Shown here: positions 1 through 12,962 of the stretch, piece by piece
Position numbering within the stretch: position 1 is the first letter of the stretch
Layout: the number at the start of each line of letters is the position of its first letter
NCBI RefSeq assembly: GCF_010183535.1
Contig: NC_071332.1
Location: 9,114,001-9,178,000 of the forward strand
Direction of reading: 5' to 3'
DNA length: 64,000 nt
From: Caenorhabditis remanei
Taxonomy: Eukaryota > Nematoda > Chromadorea > Rhabditida > Rhabditidae
The notes under the pieces: model-generated
Databases searched by the model: none
What the model saw: the letters and a program-made list of their open reading frames with translations, nothing else
Told to the model about the DNA's origin: nothing
Program-made: the position numbers and the translations under genes

Positions 1-664
1 ATGGCATGTGGATCCACTCTTCTTCTCGTTATCAACCGTGTTTTCGATGTCCTTCATCGTCCACTCTCTGAATTCCTTTTTGATGGAAAACGTGTTTTTC
101 TCTCAATTGCTCTTATCTTCATTTATGGAACATTGATTGCAATGTTCTCTCCATCAATAATTTTCAATTCAGTTATTATGGCATGGATTGCGGACCCTTT
201 GACAATTGACCCGGAATATAAAACTGATGAGATTTCTGAATATGTAGGTTCATTAGGAGATTCACTCCGGATACTGAATCAAACAATTGTAGTATCGAAA
301 CCATGTTCAATCTACAAACAACTGGATATTCGTGTCCGCTACCTGCTCTCTTTATGCCATTTATTGCGTGCTTGTCAACAAAATGCAACGAGGACAGAAA
401 TCGAAAGCATCACGTGGAGTATTCATTCAATCAAGTATCATTTGTTCCTTCAACACCTTCGCTGCCATGTCATACAACGCAATGATGTTTATCCCACCTC
501 CCCCGTGGGTTGTGGTCATCGGAGAGTTGTGTTGGTCGATTGTTCATGGATGCCCGGCTATCGTGTATCTCACAATGAATCGAACAATTCGAAACGAGTT
601 TTTGAAGTTTTTCAAACTCAAAAAAGCCAACAAGGTATCGAAAGACCGAATTGGGTTACTGTAG
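1..664 (+). CDS. srt-family chemoreceptor, 3' part (cut by window start)
   Basis: C-terminal part of a seven-transmembrane receptor of the nematode srt class, probably a chemosensory GPCR in the plasma membrane. Exons are 1-243 and 293-664, joined by a 49-bp phase-0 intron (GTAGGT...TTGTAG). Exon 1 holds a membrane segment followed by an INR motif and a second hydrophobic stretch. Exon 2 opens with YRNHVQSTNNWIF and ends with an srt-like last helix (HGCPAIVYLTMNRTIRNEF) and a short basic tail. The methionine at base 1 lies inside the protein, by analogy with srt TM3, so the real start is upstream of the window. Class assignment rests on the TM6-TM7 pattern; other srt-like classes are less likely. 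Confidence 0.75.
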
Positions 665-3208
665 AGTCTCTCATATTTATAGGATCAACGCACAATTCGT
701 GTGAATGAATCATATATAGTTTTTTAGTTATCTATATTATCTTTTGTTTCGATTTATTCATAGATTTTATCCACTGCAATTGGATAAAAGCAGTTCACTC
801 TTGGAGTCAAGTATATTCAGCCATACTTTTTTCAGAAAGTCACTGATGTCTCCTCTACTTCCAATATGCGTCACACTGGAATGGCTCCGACCAGCCACTA
901 ATTTTCGAAATCTACTTCAGAGAAATGAACTGCAATTTTCACACAAATTCTAAATATATAATGTACACTGTGTTTCTAGTGAACCTCATATACTCTGCAA
1001 CTACTTTCAAAAATTCATAAACATTCCCCTCGTTCGATTTGTCTCCCTCTGAATCCCACGGATTTTGATGTCTCGACTCCTCAGAATACCGCAATGAAAC
1101 TGTACTTTTGTAAAGATAAATCTTGCATTACTAGACTGAAGTAAGCCAACAAAAGCGGCTCAGAGTGGCCAATCAAAGTTTTTTTCTCGTGCTCTGATCT
1201 CTTGCAGTTGCATTTTTTGAAAGTTTCTTTTCAATATTGTAAATGAAATATGATTTATTTTTGATAAATCAGAATTCATTCGATTTTTTAGCTTCATTTT
1301 CCTAGTAATCGAGAACCGAGGCCTACATGTGAAACTACTGAATGTATCTATGGAAAATCTGAAAATCCATTCCATCTCATTTGCTTATTCACACTTTCTG
1401 TAAAGTTACCAGTTCTTCAAACCATTTCTTTTGTAATCAGTAAAACCTTCTGAGAACCAGGTCTAACACGATTGACATTGAAGTTATCGAGGGAAAGTCG
1501 AGCAGTCAAGAGCCATGTCTTCCTGCGTCTCTTCCGTGCTCCCACTCTCTTCTCTGCCTCATCTGGCGCCCTCTATACAGTACCTATATCCTGTCTGTGG
1601 TGTGTTCTACATCTGTGTTGGTTTTGAATACACGAGTAGTTGGGAGTCGCGCGTTTTTACTCAAAAATAGTATGGACAGAATGAGAGAAACAGAGAGCTC
1701 TAGAGGGGAGGAAGATGAGCTTTTCCGAGTAGATGATAACCAGAGAAACCGCGCAATTTCTCACTTGCCCATATTGATTTCTTGAATTTTTTTCTGATTT
1801 TTTCCAACAAAAATTATTGGTTTACTCAACTTTCACACTCTAGTTGTTCGGTTTTATATTTTGAGAATAAGCAGATTTTTGAGATTTCTTTCAAAAGTTC
1901 AAATACTTTTCTTAATGTCTTACCAGAGCGTACCAGATCCCAACCATCTATTACCTCAAAGTTTTTTTGAATAATTCTAGATAAATTATCTAATTGGGGT
2001 GTGGTCATTTATCCAGTGACAAACATATCGTCCCTTGTGACTCACTTTCTTTGGTACTTGAGTGTTGTTTACAACTTGAAGGAAGGCCAAGAAGGGATCA
2101 CCGTTTATGAACAATCGAGGATCTCATATAAGTCCCATTGAATGACGATTAATTGATTCGATCTGGTTTTGGGTTCATTAGAAAAGAGACTGTCATGATA
2201 ATCTTATTTCAAGTAATTGATACGCGATTTAAGAAGAGAGGCCGAGTTATATATCTTGTTTTTTTCCAATTTTTTCCCTGGTTTTTAAATTTCTATCTTT
2301 TTATGTTTTTCGACAACCCCTGATCGATTCTCAACTAGAAGGCTTTTGGCATTGAATTCAACAGAAAATGATTCTAAACCTTCAATTTTCTTTTTTCGAA
2401 CATTAAAAAAATGAAAATGTTCAGAACACTCCCCATGAGATCAGTTTTTTTCAAATGCACATATTGACTCTACAACTTTGGCAATTCTCGTTCTTGAGGT
2501 GTCAATTACTCAAGTTATTGTCAAAAGTTCCATTTTGAGATTTATTTGTAACCTACACCAATGGTCAAAAACCGAAAAGCTAATTCATTTGCTCAAAAAA
2601 ATCATTCTCTAGTCTTTTTCATCTTCCTTCTTCCGTGAAATATGTGCACTTTTTCTCCCCACATGCTCATAAACATGCTCATTTTCTGTTTCTCCCCCTC
2701 TCTGGCTTTGCCAACAATACAATCACACTGTTTACCCGACAGATTACCTTTGTCATAAGTCCATTCTCTTGCTTGCAAATCTGTGGCTAACTCTGACGCT
2801 TTTTTGTGTCCGTGATCATGTCAGCATGAAAAAAGACATGCGAGAGATGCCGAACCAATTACAGTTTTTTGTTACTGTTTCTTTCTTTTTGTCCATTCTG
2901 CGATTATTGTTCTTTCACTCTGTCTTCTGTGCTCTTGGCTCTTGATCTACTACCTCCAGACTTTTTTTGTTTCCGCGCGGAAAGGAGTCTCAAGTGCTTC
3001 TCTTTCCAAAGCGCTTTCACGTATTATCACATCATTGTCCCCTCCATTCGAGTCATGCCGCCTTTTTCTATCATTTTTCGTCTTTAATTCTGTAATTATT
3101 ATCAGAAAATCTCATCCAAATAGGTCACAATACCTAAGAAAGTACAAGACGGAAAAGTACAAATAAGAAGAAAAAGAGGAAGAGAAGATTATAGTCCACT
3201 AATACGAA
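665..3208. other. intergenic region, no gene recognised
   Basis: About 2.5 kb of AT-rich DNA between the srt gene and the first assigned exon of the pseudokinase gene. Only short open frames occur, none with recognisable protein pattern or convincing splice partners. It may hold the promoter and alternative 5' exons of the downstream gene. Confidence 0.5.
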
Positions 3209-6200
3209 ATGTCATGTTCACTGTTTGTGGCAGAAGTTCGTGGTTCGAGAAGATGCTCCGTTTGTAGGTAAGAAGATTAATAAAAGTTACTAGTGACAAG
3301 TGAGAAGACAGAAGAAGAGAAATCAGAAGACCCAATGGTCAAGAACCTGAACGATTCCGTATATTATCGGACATCGAAAGTTTTCTTAAATAAAGAATTA
3401 TATCTACCATAAAAGAAAACCAATCTAAGAATCAGATGATTTTGAACAAACTCGAAAATAGCTGGAATTTGATTTCGTGAGATTCATACGTGAGAAGATG
3501 CCGAAAACTTCGGGAAAAGATCTTTTGGCCTAGGAAAAACTAGTCTCACGATTTAACCAAATACACAATCTTACTTGTTTTTATAGAACCACTTTTTTTT
3601 GAAAAGAATCATCTAGGATTCATATTATTCTCCATAAACTGATTCTTCATTTTCCAGATGTGACATCTCCGCCCATGAGCCTGCTGCAATATATGTCCAA
3701 CCAGAGCGAATTTTCTCGAATCTCCCACCAATTGCCACATCATCAAGTGGAAGTAACAATAATAATAGCACCAGTTTCAGTAGAAGGTATGTTCCATTTT
3801 TCTGGTCTTTTCTCAATCTTTTGATACCATTCTCCCCATGTCCTTAATATCTAATATTTGTCCGTTTCTCGTTCCATCTCTCTCTTCTTATTAATAATAG
3901 AAAGACAATGAGTCGAAACCAATAAACTGCAAGAAATCAAGATACGCAGACAGTAAAAGGGACGTTTGATTTGCCTTGATTTGACGTGATCCGAGCCAAT
4001 AATGATTCGGATTGCGCAGAGCAGTGTCTAGTGCTCTTGCCCAGATTCTCCACACATTATCACTTTATCATTTCCGCTTTCGTTTTATCAAGCATGACGC
4101 TTGATTCTCTTTTTCTGTTTCCCATGTTCTAGGTTTTCATTCTCTAATAAATACATAAAAAGATTATTCTACATTTTATTATCATACTGAAATCTCATCT
4201 GAAATAATTAGATGCACTGGATGCGTTCAGATAATGGCGGGGAAGATCCCAAAATAATTTGAAACTATTAAACTTTACTTATAGCTTTTGTTCTCTAATA
4301 TTCACACTTGATTACTTTGAAAATATTGAAATTTGAAACTTGAGTATAAAATCAGATTTTTTTTTTGATTCTTGAATTATGAATTCAATACTCTGTAAAA
4401 AATATTTCATATAATGTTTTCAACGACTTCCAACATCTCCATCTGAAGTACAAATAACTTCAAGTTGTTATTTTTTTCTATCCTACCTTACATAATTCAC
4501 CCATCCAAAACTTGACATTTGCCATATTCACTCCAACCTTACACACATATGAATGTCACCGAAAACCAGTACAATCTCCTTATAAGAAGGTCTATTTTTT
4601 CTCTCCAGAAAATATAGTATTCTCCACTAAAAGAGACGCAGACAATTGCCTTTCCGAGACGAGAAAATCGTTCATTCTTTGTGTCAAAAGTCTTGTCAAG
4701 CATCCAGTTTTTTTGTGAACTTTCTTCTATTCATTTGCTCCTTGTCAACGGGTTTCCTTCGCTCATTGGCTTGTGTTCCTTGTTGATTACTGTTATTTTA
4801 TTGTTGTTCTCCCCCCAATCCTTCTACTTCTACCAATTCACTTTTATTCAACTTCTGTTGAAGGTTACTGTAGAAAAAAAGCAAAAAGATAAGGAAGTCA
4901 AGATGTATTTTGTGAAAATGTTGTAAATCCAAATGTTATTTCATTTTTCGAATCTATTCCTTTACAGAATGTCTAATACTCCGAGGAGTCACACAACTAC
5001 AATCATCAACAATAACAGTAACAACAGCGGACTTCCGATGTCTGAACATTCGGCGTTCAGTCCGTATGCAAGACCAGCGTCACTTACATCGACTCAGGTG
5101 AGGTATCACAAAATTAAGAGCAAATTCTATAATTTTTCTTTGTATTCTGCGCAGAACCCCTAACCTACCTCTATCAGTGTTCTTTATTTTTACAAATTTT
5201 TTTGTCGCAAAGATCATTCAAACGAAAACCAAAGAATGTTCGTAACAACTTTCAAAAAAACTATTATTCCATAAACCTCCGACAAAAACCTCTTTAAAAT
5301 CCTCCTCATTTGATCTTCCGTGTCTTGACTTTGAACAAAACCCACTCATTATTCTCATTTAGGACTCAAAACAATACCATCAAACACCTCACGTAGTCCT
5401 TCGTCCGGAACCTCGATTGGCCCTTCCACCACTTCTTCAACGTCAAGAAGGATCCGATTCGAACATTTCGAAGAAGATCAGGAGCAAACGAAGAGAACGT
5501 CCAAGAAGTGTCGGTTTACTCGATCTGGGGTGAGTCAAACTACATAGAAGAAGCAGAAAAAGATAAGTGTTAACGATGAGGAACACTGTGTTTTGTACTA
5601 CTGGTATTTCGTGTAAATTGAGGGTTAAAAAAGAGAACACTAAGTGAACTGAGAGTTGAAAGAAAAAAAGAGAAGCAAGTACAGAAAACACACGTATAAA
5701 CAGAGACAAGCGTGGGATGTCGGGATGCCGATGATCACTTGAAATGAAATGTCAAGTGCTTTACAGAGTAGGGGGAGAACCCCTTGATGGTTGACGTTTC
5801 AGAGAGAATTGAGATTCTGAAAATGGGATAGTTTATGAGTTGGAGGCTCCAGTCTTTAGAACTTACGACCAAGAGATCTATCTTGCAAGATTCAAAACTT
5901 CGGGTTACTGTATTGTACCTAGACTACTTACTCAGAACTTTCAGGACGCATTCACTAAGTTTTGTAAAACGTTACTTATATCAGAAATTAGAACCTCATA
6001 AACTTTTAACTATTCCCAAACGTCGGAATCACTATCGACTAGAACGAGGAATGTTTATGTGATGTGGCGTTTTCTTTCGATGCCCTAATCTAGATCAATA
6101 TATTAAACTTTTCATAACTATTAAGTGTGTCATGACCCACTTAGACTGTTAATCTACACGCATATCAAAAGTGCTCTCGATGAGAAACTAGATTCTCTCC

Positions 6201-9200
6201 AAACTTGGTCAATCCTTCATCACCTGATATCATTCCTTTCCATCAAATTCTCACATCATTAGAAGCCCGCCCAGTCTCTTTTTTCTGTCTCCCTTTTACC
6301 CCAATGTGTGCTTATTAGTTTGGTATGATAGTGAGAAATGCGTGGCGCTTTCTTGCGTGGTGGCGGCGGAGCAAACAGGGGGCTGGAGCTCTCGGAGCAC
6401 TTCCTCTCTCCCTCTCTCTGCCGCAGAGGCAACCCGTGTAATAATCCCTCAGCTATTAGGCGGGTTGTTCGTTTGAAATACGCGCCATCACCGATCCACA
6501 GTTTCAAGTTTGCTTTTTCGTTTCCCACGCACTCAGCCTTTTTTTGTTTAAAATTTTGAATATTATATCATATAACTGTTAGACTTTCAGCGTCGCCAGT
6601 CTAACTTATCACGACCAAGAGGGAAACGACAACGAGGACAAAGTGAGTTTGTTTCCCTTTTCAATTTATCAAATGAGTACGGTAGAACTGAAGCACACTC
6701 ATTTGGTCTCATATCGAACAGAGAACTGACATGTTAGCTCACAAAAATCAACTTTCTATTTGTATCTGGTACATCCAATATCTATTTTTTCCGTGCAGTT
6801 GATATTACAATATTTACTCAATTCATAGGTCAGTACTCTCTCATCTGATCACAAGGATAAGAGAGTATCTAAAGTTCAAAAATCCTAAATCACTTGAGCT
6901 TCGGAGAAAAACGTTTTGATTAGTTTTTATAGGAATAACTAGCTGGAGGGAGAGAGTAATTAGGCTCAAGGTTCAAGATGATTGAGGTTATCCTGCGATA
7001 TCTTCGAGTTGATTTCCGAAATATTGGAAGATTTTTAAGAATATCGATTCGAGATTACATATTTTTCAAGTCAGAAAAACACCCTGATGGATAAAAAACA
7101 ATTTCCATCGGAACTGTGATGTCAATTTTATTTCAAATGAGGGTCATGAGATGAATCATCGGATATTTATTGTGAAGTACCTCATTTTACTGTTGAGATC
7201 AGATCAGTTTCTAATGTGATATCATAAGATCAACCACTTGATCTTAATCTGCTCTTTCTAAACGGGTTTCGCTCGTTTATATATCAACAGTTCTTCTAAT
7301 AACCTTATTTTGATAAAACTCTCTTTCAATTCTGACTGTGAGTGTTTCATTCTTTTGAAATCCAGAAGCTTTTTCACAACCTATATTTTATTAGTATTGA
7401 ATTTAAATATTTTCGGTCATCAGTTAAGATTTTTAGAAGTTTTTAGCAATGTTCATGAATTGGGAGACTTTCTAAAGTCGACCGAAACATTTTATTAGGA
7501 ATCAAGCCTCTCATACTGATTATTGGCTTCTTTGTTTTTCAAAAACAAAACTTTCCGTTTGATCCAAATACCTAGGCATTTTTCGTTTTACATACTCATG
7601 ATTTTGAAAAAGTAGAAAAACCTGCAAATGTTGTTGCAGCTGACCACGGCCTCCCACAGAGGCCCTCTCAAAGTACTGTGCGCAGTACTTTGAGAGGGCC
7701 TCTGTGGGAGGCCGTGGCTGACTAATTTAAGTAATCTCCAGATTTTTTAACTGTATGAACTTCTGATACATTTATTCCATTATATCAGTCACATTTAAAT
7801 GTTCTGCTCTTATCATAATAGTCAAATCATTCCAGTTTCTAATACTTCTAATATTTGACCTTGGAGTTAATTTATTTGTTATCAATCATGAATATTTTCT
7901 TAAAACTCAGAATTCCCTCCCTAACTTTTGTTTTTGAAATCTTGAGAAACTTTCAGAGTTCATTGTCAAAATTTCAAAATTATTAAATTGATCAGTTGTA
8001 GGTTTTCGGTTGACTCTTTTTCCCAAACTGCAAACGAATTGATCGAACGCCAGTGACCTTTCTATCTTCTCTATTTTCCTAATTTTCTAATATTTACTCC
8101 TTCAATTTGAACCTGTCAACCCCTCATCCACCATCATTTTCCTTCATTTACAGAGCTCCAACGGCTGCTCACCTCGAATTCCCGAGGAGCAACGATTGCA
8201 CGATTTCAAGCGAATTCTTCAACGATTTCAGGTCAGCTGATTTGTTCCCTTTTTCTCTTTTTCTCTGGAATTCGTAACTCATTGAGCACACGGAGTAAAC
8301 ACATCTTAACACAGTACACTTTATCTTTCCAATGTCAAGTACCTTGACATTTGTTTATCCCCAATCGAAAAAGATATGTGAAAGAAAGAGACACAGTTGT
8401 CGAACACTGATCATCTAGTTTTTTTTTGTCTTCTTCAGACTTTTCACTATACTGACACCAAACCATAACTATCGTACCGAACACTTTGCAGCAATTTTCT
8501 TCAAAAAATAATTTTGCAGTCAGCGGATCGAGGATCCTCCTCCTCAACTTCATCCCATCATCACAATCATTCACACCTCATGTCGCCACCGATTGCCACG
8601 TAAGTCTGACTTTCCCAGAAGCTCCACCCCTTCTTAGTACTACGATGTTTTTGAGAAAATAACAGTAGAGTTGTTATTGTGAATTTCATTCGACTCTTTC
8701 GAACGAATAGTAGAATGGTGGTATTCAGATGGTCAGCAACGCCGATAAAGAGTGGCGGTTCACAAGAGTCATGGTCAACTCCGCCACATCATCATCGTAG
8801 TAGTCTCAATTCGAATTACAGGTTAGTATTTTATATAACTTCATTTGAAATTGGTTGGAAAGATGTTGCAGATTTTTTCTGAAAAATGTTTGAAACTTCA
8901 AATTGTCAAAAACTTGAATTATTTCAGAGACAGCCCAGTAAACTCGCGTAACACATCAGCCCGATCCAGATTGAGCGTCTCTTCTGCTCAAAGCCCACAC
9001 TGCTTCCTGCCGACAACCCGTGACTCTTCACCTAGATCTGTAAGTGCTACATATTCAGCAGCTCTTCTATAAATTTCATTTTCAGATTCCTAGTCCATCC
9101 TTAGTCCCGATGAGACCCGACAGTTCACCTGATATCACTATCAATGAACTACATCACTCGCCTTTTAGTCATACTGGCTCCACTCCTGAACCCACAGAAA

Positions 9201-11679
9201 TTATCTCAAAGCCTGTTTCGAAGGCGCCATCTCGACGAGCTTCCTACACTACCGGTGAGCTCAAAATTTTCAAAAGAATTCGCTGCGAGCAGGGTTCGAA
9301 CCTACGCGGGCAATGCCCATTGGATTTCAAGTCCAACTCCTTAACCACTCGGACATCGCAGCCCGTCCAATTCACTTCTCTCGATGCAATTACATTGTTT
9401 GTGTCTTCTCTCACTCTTTTGACCGGAGACAGGACACTACGCACTCGCATCGGCGACCCCCCTTTCTCCCGTCCTATGTATACATTTTCTCTTTTCAGGT
9501 TACCCGAATCATGAGACGTTTGCCCCTATTAGATGGGTGAAAGAGACAGATGTCGATGATCCACTTTCAATTCCAACTATGAGTCCGGTCGGCTCGTCCG
9601 GGTCTTCAGAAGCAAATGTAGGCGTGCTCTCAATGAGAAGTGCACCAATGTCAAAAATGCCCAGTGTGGAGAAGTTGGATAATAGAAATGTGAGTTTTTA
9701 GAAAGTGATTGTCTTCGAGGAGTACTGTAGGATACTGTACAATCCATCACATCCTGCAACTGTGAAACCCCGGAGTTTTCCAGAACTCAATTCGCGGCTA
9801 TAACAACAGAAGTTGTCGTAGAACAGTGCTCTCCGGTCTCGATCGGAATGCCAATCACTCTCCAAACGGTATCTACGTGCGCCGGAGTCGGTCAAAAGAC
9901 GATCGTCCATCATTGAGTTACATGTCATTCAACGGAATGGATCAACAAAATGGTGAGTAGTAGACAGTCGGATTTGTTGACCCACTTGACACTCGACAAT
10001 TACTTTTTTTAACAGTAAGAGAGTAGATCAGTGAAAAAGTATTTCGAACAAAAGTGTAGGAGGGTGAAGATGAGCTAATCATTGAGGTTTTAACACGGGT
10101 GAATTGTTAGAAGAATGACGTGGGATTTCGAGAGGAAGTAGGATGATTCATGATTCATTCTATTTCATCAGAATACATTCCAATACTTTCAGTATCTCCA
10201 CCACGAACAGCTTCCATTCCTATCTTCATGTCACAAGAATCCGTATCAATGCAGTCTCCAATGAATTCTCCAGTCAATCACTCAATGACACATGTTAGTA
10301 GAAATGAAAGGACACAGAGTACTCATAATCTGTCTGGGGAAGAACTGTACAAGCGATTTCAACAGGTAGATAAATGTTAAAACTTGAGATTCACATTCAA
10401 TTTCAATTTCAGATTTCACTTTCTCATGTTCAAACATTGAATATTGTTGCTGATAAACTAGCAGAAGAAGCACGAAGAGGAGATGAACCAGTATCAAGGA
10501 ATCGATTAACACAGTTAGATTTCACTTCTTTCATTATTACTTCTCCACATCCTATTCTCACAAAAGGAAAATCTCTGTTTTATAATGCAGTGTTGCCAAG
10601 GCAGAACCTTCCAGATTACCCTGTTACTCTTATGGTAAGAAAGTTCCAGAACTCATTGATTCATAATTTATCTTTCCAGATTGCTCCATGCTCTCAATAT
10701 GCTCCACTCATGAGAAAAACAGAATCCAATCATTTTGGTCTACCAGGATTTCTTGAAATTGAAGACCATGACGGAGCAATTCGTCAATTCCTCTACGACA
10801 CTGGAACCCAAAATCTCGATGGACGAAACACGAAAGTCATCGCAATGCCACGTCTCAATCTTTGTTCTTTCCATAGTTTAGCTGCTCATCAATTGAATCA
10901 AAGAATGGATAGAACCAATCACGAGGAACTTGTCAGTTTCATTCTGCTTCAAGTTCTACAAGCACTGAAAATGCTTCAAGGAGAAGGAGTGGAGTCTTTA
11001 AGTACTAACTTCAAAGAATTCCTTCTGGCTTATCGATATTCAAATGTGAACTCTTCCTACAATGAGTTTCCGAGATTACTTTTCTTGCCAGTAAGTTAGA
11101 TTCTTTGAAAATTCAATTATTCCTGTTTATTTCAGGAAACTCTTGGAGCAGAAATTGAAAGCGGAGGAGACGAACTTGTAGGTCTTTGTCGATATGCTCT
11201 CCGTGCTCTTTGCACTTTACTTCATCATAAAATGGATGGAAAAGCACCAGCTATCAAGCTAAGGTAGTAATCGAAAAAACTTTAACAAAATTTCAAACTT
11301 TCCACTTACAGATCGCGCTTCTCTCGAGCTCTTTCTGCTTGTGCAGTTCTCCTCCAAGAGGATAAATCCAACAGTTTGACAAAAGCCAAGAATGTGATGG
11401 AGTTGGCACTTTGGTCGGGTGGAGAACATTTCAAAAATGAGCAAGATGCTAGAGTTTGGATTGATACTGCCAGAGCTGATTGTGTCGATACTTTGGTTGG
11501 TATTCCCATTCCTTCCCACCCTATAATATCTATTTTCCTTCCAGCTTCGTCAAATGATACGTGAACCAAATCGTCAGTTGGGTGCTCGGGAACGTTTCCG
11601 AGTCGAATTCTTGCTCAGCTCAACGCCCCGGTCAATCATGGAATCTCAGAAAGCAACAATGGCTGCAAACGTAAACTAA
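3209..11679 (+). CDS. PEAK/pragmin (NKF3)-like pseudokinase, 18 exons
   Basis: Exons: 3209-3267, 3658-3786, 4968-5097, 5363-5529, 6591-6642, 8154-8231, 8520-8599, 8729-8821, 8928-9039, 9086-9254, 9499-9689, 9784-9952, 10193-10365, 10413-10634, 10680-11090, 11136-11263, 11312-11495, 11545-11679. All phases agree, giving 893 residues. Residues 1-530 are Ser/Pro/Asn/Arg-rich and look disordered, with His runs near the middle. From about 535 the protein is ordered and resembles the kinase-like half of PEAK1/pragmin, cytoskeletal scaffold pseudokinases. The best match is the C-terminal pattern ALWSGG...ARVWIDTARADCVDTL, like PEAK1's LLWGP...WLDIKR block. I see no HRD or DFG motif, so catalysis is unlikely. 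Introns of 0.4-1.5 kb contain a tRNA and a palindrome. The first exon (MSCSLFVAEV) is the least certain; other 5' starts are possible. Confidence 0.72.
7644..7717. repeat. perfect 35-bp inverted repeat with 4-nt loop
   Basis: Left arm 7644-7678 and right arm 7683-7717 are exact reverse complements, separated by TGCG. The arms begin CCACGGCCTCCCACAG and are GC-richer than the surrounding intron (6643-8153) of the pseudokinase gene. No target-site duplication is obvious. It could be a small palindromic repeat element or a long RNA hairpin. Confidence 0.9.
9281..9362 (-). tRNA. tRNA-Ser (anticodon UGA)
   Basis: Reading the minus strand, an 82-nt cloverleaf folds. The 7-bp acceptor stem is GCTGCGA/TCGCAGC with discriminator G. 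The A box is TGTCCGAGTGG, the anticodon loop is CTTGAAA (anticodon TGA) on a TTGGA/TCCAA stem, there is a long variable arm, and the T loop is GGTTCGAACCC. The long variable arm and discriminator G are typical of serine tRNAs. It lies antisense within intron 9255-9498 of the pseudokinase gene. Confidence 0.95.
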
Positions 11680-11928
11680 ATGAATCAAACACGGTTTTTC
11701 TCCCACTTATGACTACTACAAACACTTTCAAGAAATCAATGAAACGGTAGATTATTTATTAGAAATTTCTTCATTTTTATTCAATGTCATCAAAATTATT
11801 GTCTCTATATTCTTTTACTTCATCTCAATTGTCATCAGTTGCCCGGATGAAAATTTATTATTTTATGAATTCTTATCTTGTATTTCCCATATTTGCGTTG
11901 ACTCCGCCCCCTGCATGCAAAACATGGC

Positions 11929-11944
11929 AGACGGCGGAACCCGC
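11929..11944 (+). promoter_or_regulatory. snRNA proximal sequence element, copy 1
   Basis: AGACGGCGGAACCCGC lies 65 to 50 bp before the U1 start. Position and GGCGGAACCCGC core fit the nematode snRNA/SL-RNA proximal element that recruits the snRNA activating complex. The assignment relies on recalled consensus and position. Confidence 0.65.
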
Positions 11945-11993
11945 GTAATGTCGGGACACTGCCCACTACTACTCCCACATCTCGGCGACTCAT

Positions 11994-12156
11994 AAACTTA
12001 CCTGGCTGGGGGTATTCCGTGATCATCAAGGCGGAATCCCCATGGTGAGGCCTACCCATTGCACTTTGGGGCGGGCTGACCTGTGTGGCAGTCTCGAGTT
12101 GAGATTCGCCAACAGCTCAATTTTTGCGTAACGGGGCTGCGTGCGCGCGGCCCTGG
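11994..12156 (+). ncRNA. U1 spliceosomal snRNA, copy 1
   Basis: U1 snRNA, which base-pairs with 5' splice sites in the spliceosome. The 5' end is AAACTTACCTGGCTGGGG, containing the ACTTACCTG splice-site recognition sequence. The body shows the U1-type stem-loop I to III sequences, an Sm site (AATTTTTG, 12119-12126) and a closing GC-rich stem-loop IV. The length of 163 nt is close to the usual 164. No defect is visible, so this copy looks functional. Confidence 0.95.
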
Positions 12157-12372
12157 AATTCTATAATAAATTTGTATATTTATCAGAAAGACCTTTCTAG
12201 AATGTTTTCATCTGACATCATATAAGAAGGAGTTTTCAACTATAGTTTAGATTTCAGAAGTTCAATGATTCATTTTCACTTTTTTCTCACAACAACAATT
12301 TTAGTGTTTACAATAATTTATTAGAAAAAAACGAGTGTAAGTTACAATATACAATAATTCATTTAAAAATAA

Positions 12373-12881
12373 TCAATGTTTAGCCACGAAATTGATTGGA
12401 ATAGAACGAGATGTGTTTGCAGTCTTTGGTGCCTCAATCTGGAGCTTTCCTTCGTTCGAAATAGCAGATTTTACAGCAGTCAAATCGGCATCCTCTGGCA
12501 GAAGAATCATCTTCGAGAATGATCTTTTCGAGTATCCGTGCTCCGATTTTGTCTCTTGAGATCCTTCAATTTTGAGCTCTCTTCCATCCAATTGAATCTT
12601 GAGATCTTCTGGTTTGAAGTGAGAGACATCAATCTGAACTGAGAATTTGGAATCGTTGTTCACGATCTGAAAACAAAAACAATGAAATTGAAATTCAGAA
12701 ATCCAGATTCCTAGTCTAGAAATAATTGTCAATTGTTACTTACCTCTCCAATATTATCCGAGAAATTGAAAGAATTGTGATCAGCATCTCTCCAATACGG
12801 CAACTGAACAGATCCAGTGATCTCATCGAGAATATGGTCAAGAACCGATGAATCGGAGAATGGAGAGCGGAGGACGAGCAT
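12373..12881 (-). CDS. hsp-16: small heat-shock protein, HSP-16.41/48 type
   Basis: Exons on the minus strand are 12881-12744 and 12666-12373, encoding 143 residues. It starts [16 protein letters not shown] and ends INFVAKH, matching the HSP-16.41/48 subtype of C. elegans. The alpha-crystallin domain (about residues 45-130) includes [12 protein letters not shown] and the [11 protein letters not shown] segment; the C-terminal SIPI supplies the IxI motif used in oligomer assembly. Known family role: ATP-independent cytosolic holdase induced by heat and other stress. It shares a short divergent promoter with the HSP-16.1-type gene on the other strand, the arrangement seen in C. elegans. The intron position, just before IVN, is shared by both partners. 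Confidence 0.95.
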
Positions 12882-12962
12882 TGTTGAAATGAATATTCAC
12901 TTGAAGAAAGTGTGTTGGTTTCATCTGAATCGCCTTCACTTATATACCCTTCCTGAGAGACA

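Larger units (their letters stand above)
11900..12157 (+). repeat. 258-bp direct repeat, copy 1 (U1 snRNA gene with promoter)
   Basis: Identical by eye to 14723-14980 and in the same orientation. It spans about 94 bp of upstream sequence plus the whole U1 snRNA. Homology stops abruptly on both sides (GTTGACTCC versus AAGACTCC on the left; different sequence after CCCTGGA on the right). Confidence 0.93.

Noticed and set aside
6338..6559. Open frames on both strands near 6.3-6.5 kb
   Set aside because: They lie within a large intron, lack splice support and show no protein pattern.
11835..12059. Minus-strand open frame (and its twin at 14694-14882) starting [12 protein letters not shown]
   Set aside because: It is the complement of the duplicated U1 snRNA gene and its promoter; both copies exist only because the RNA gene is duplicated.
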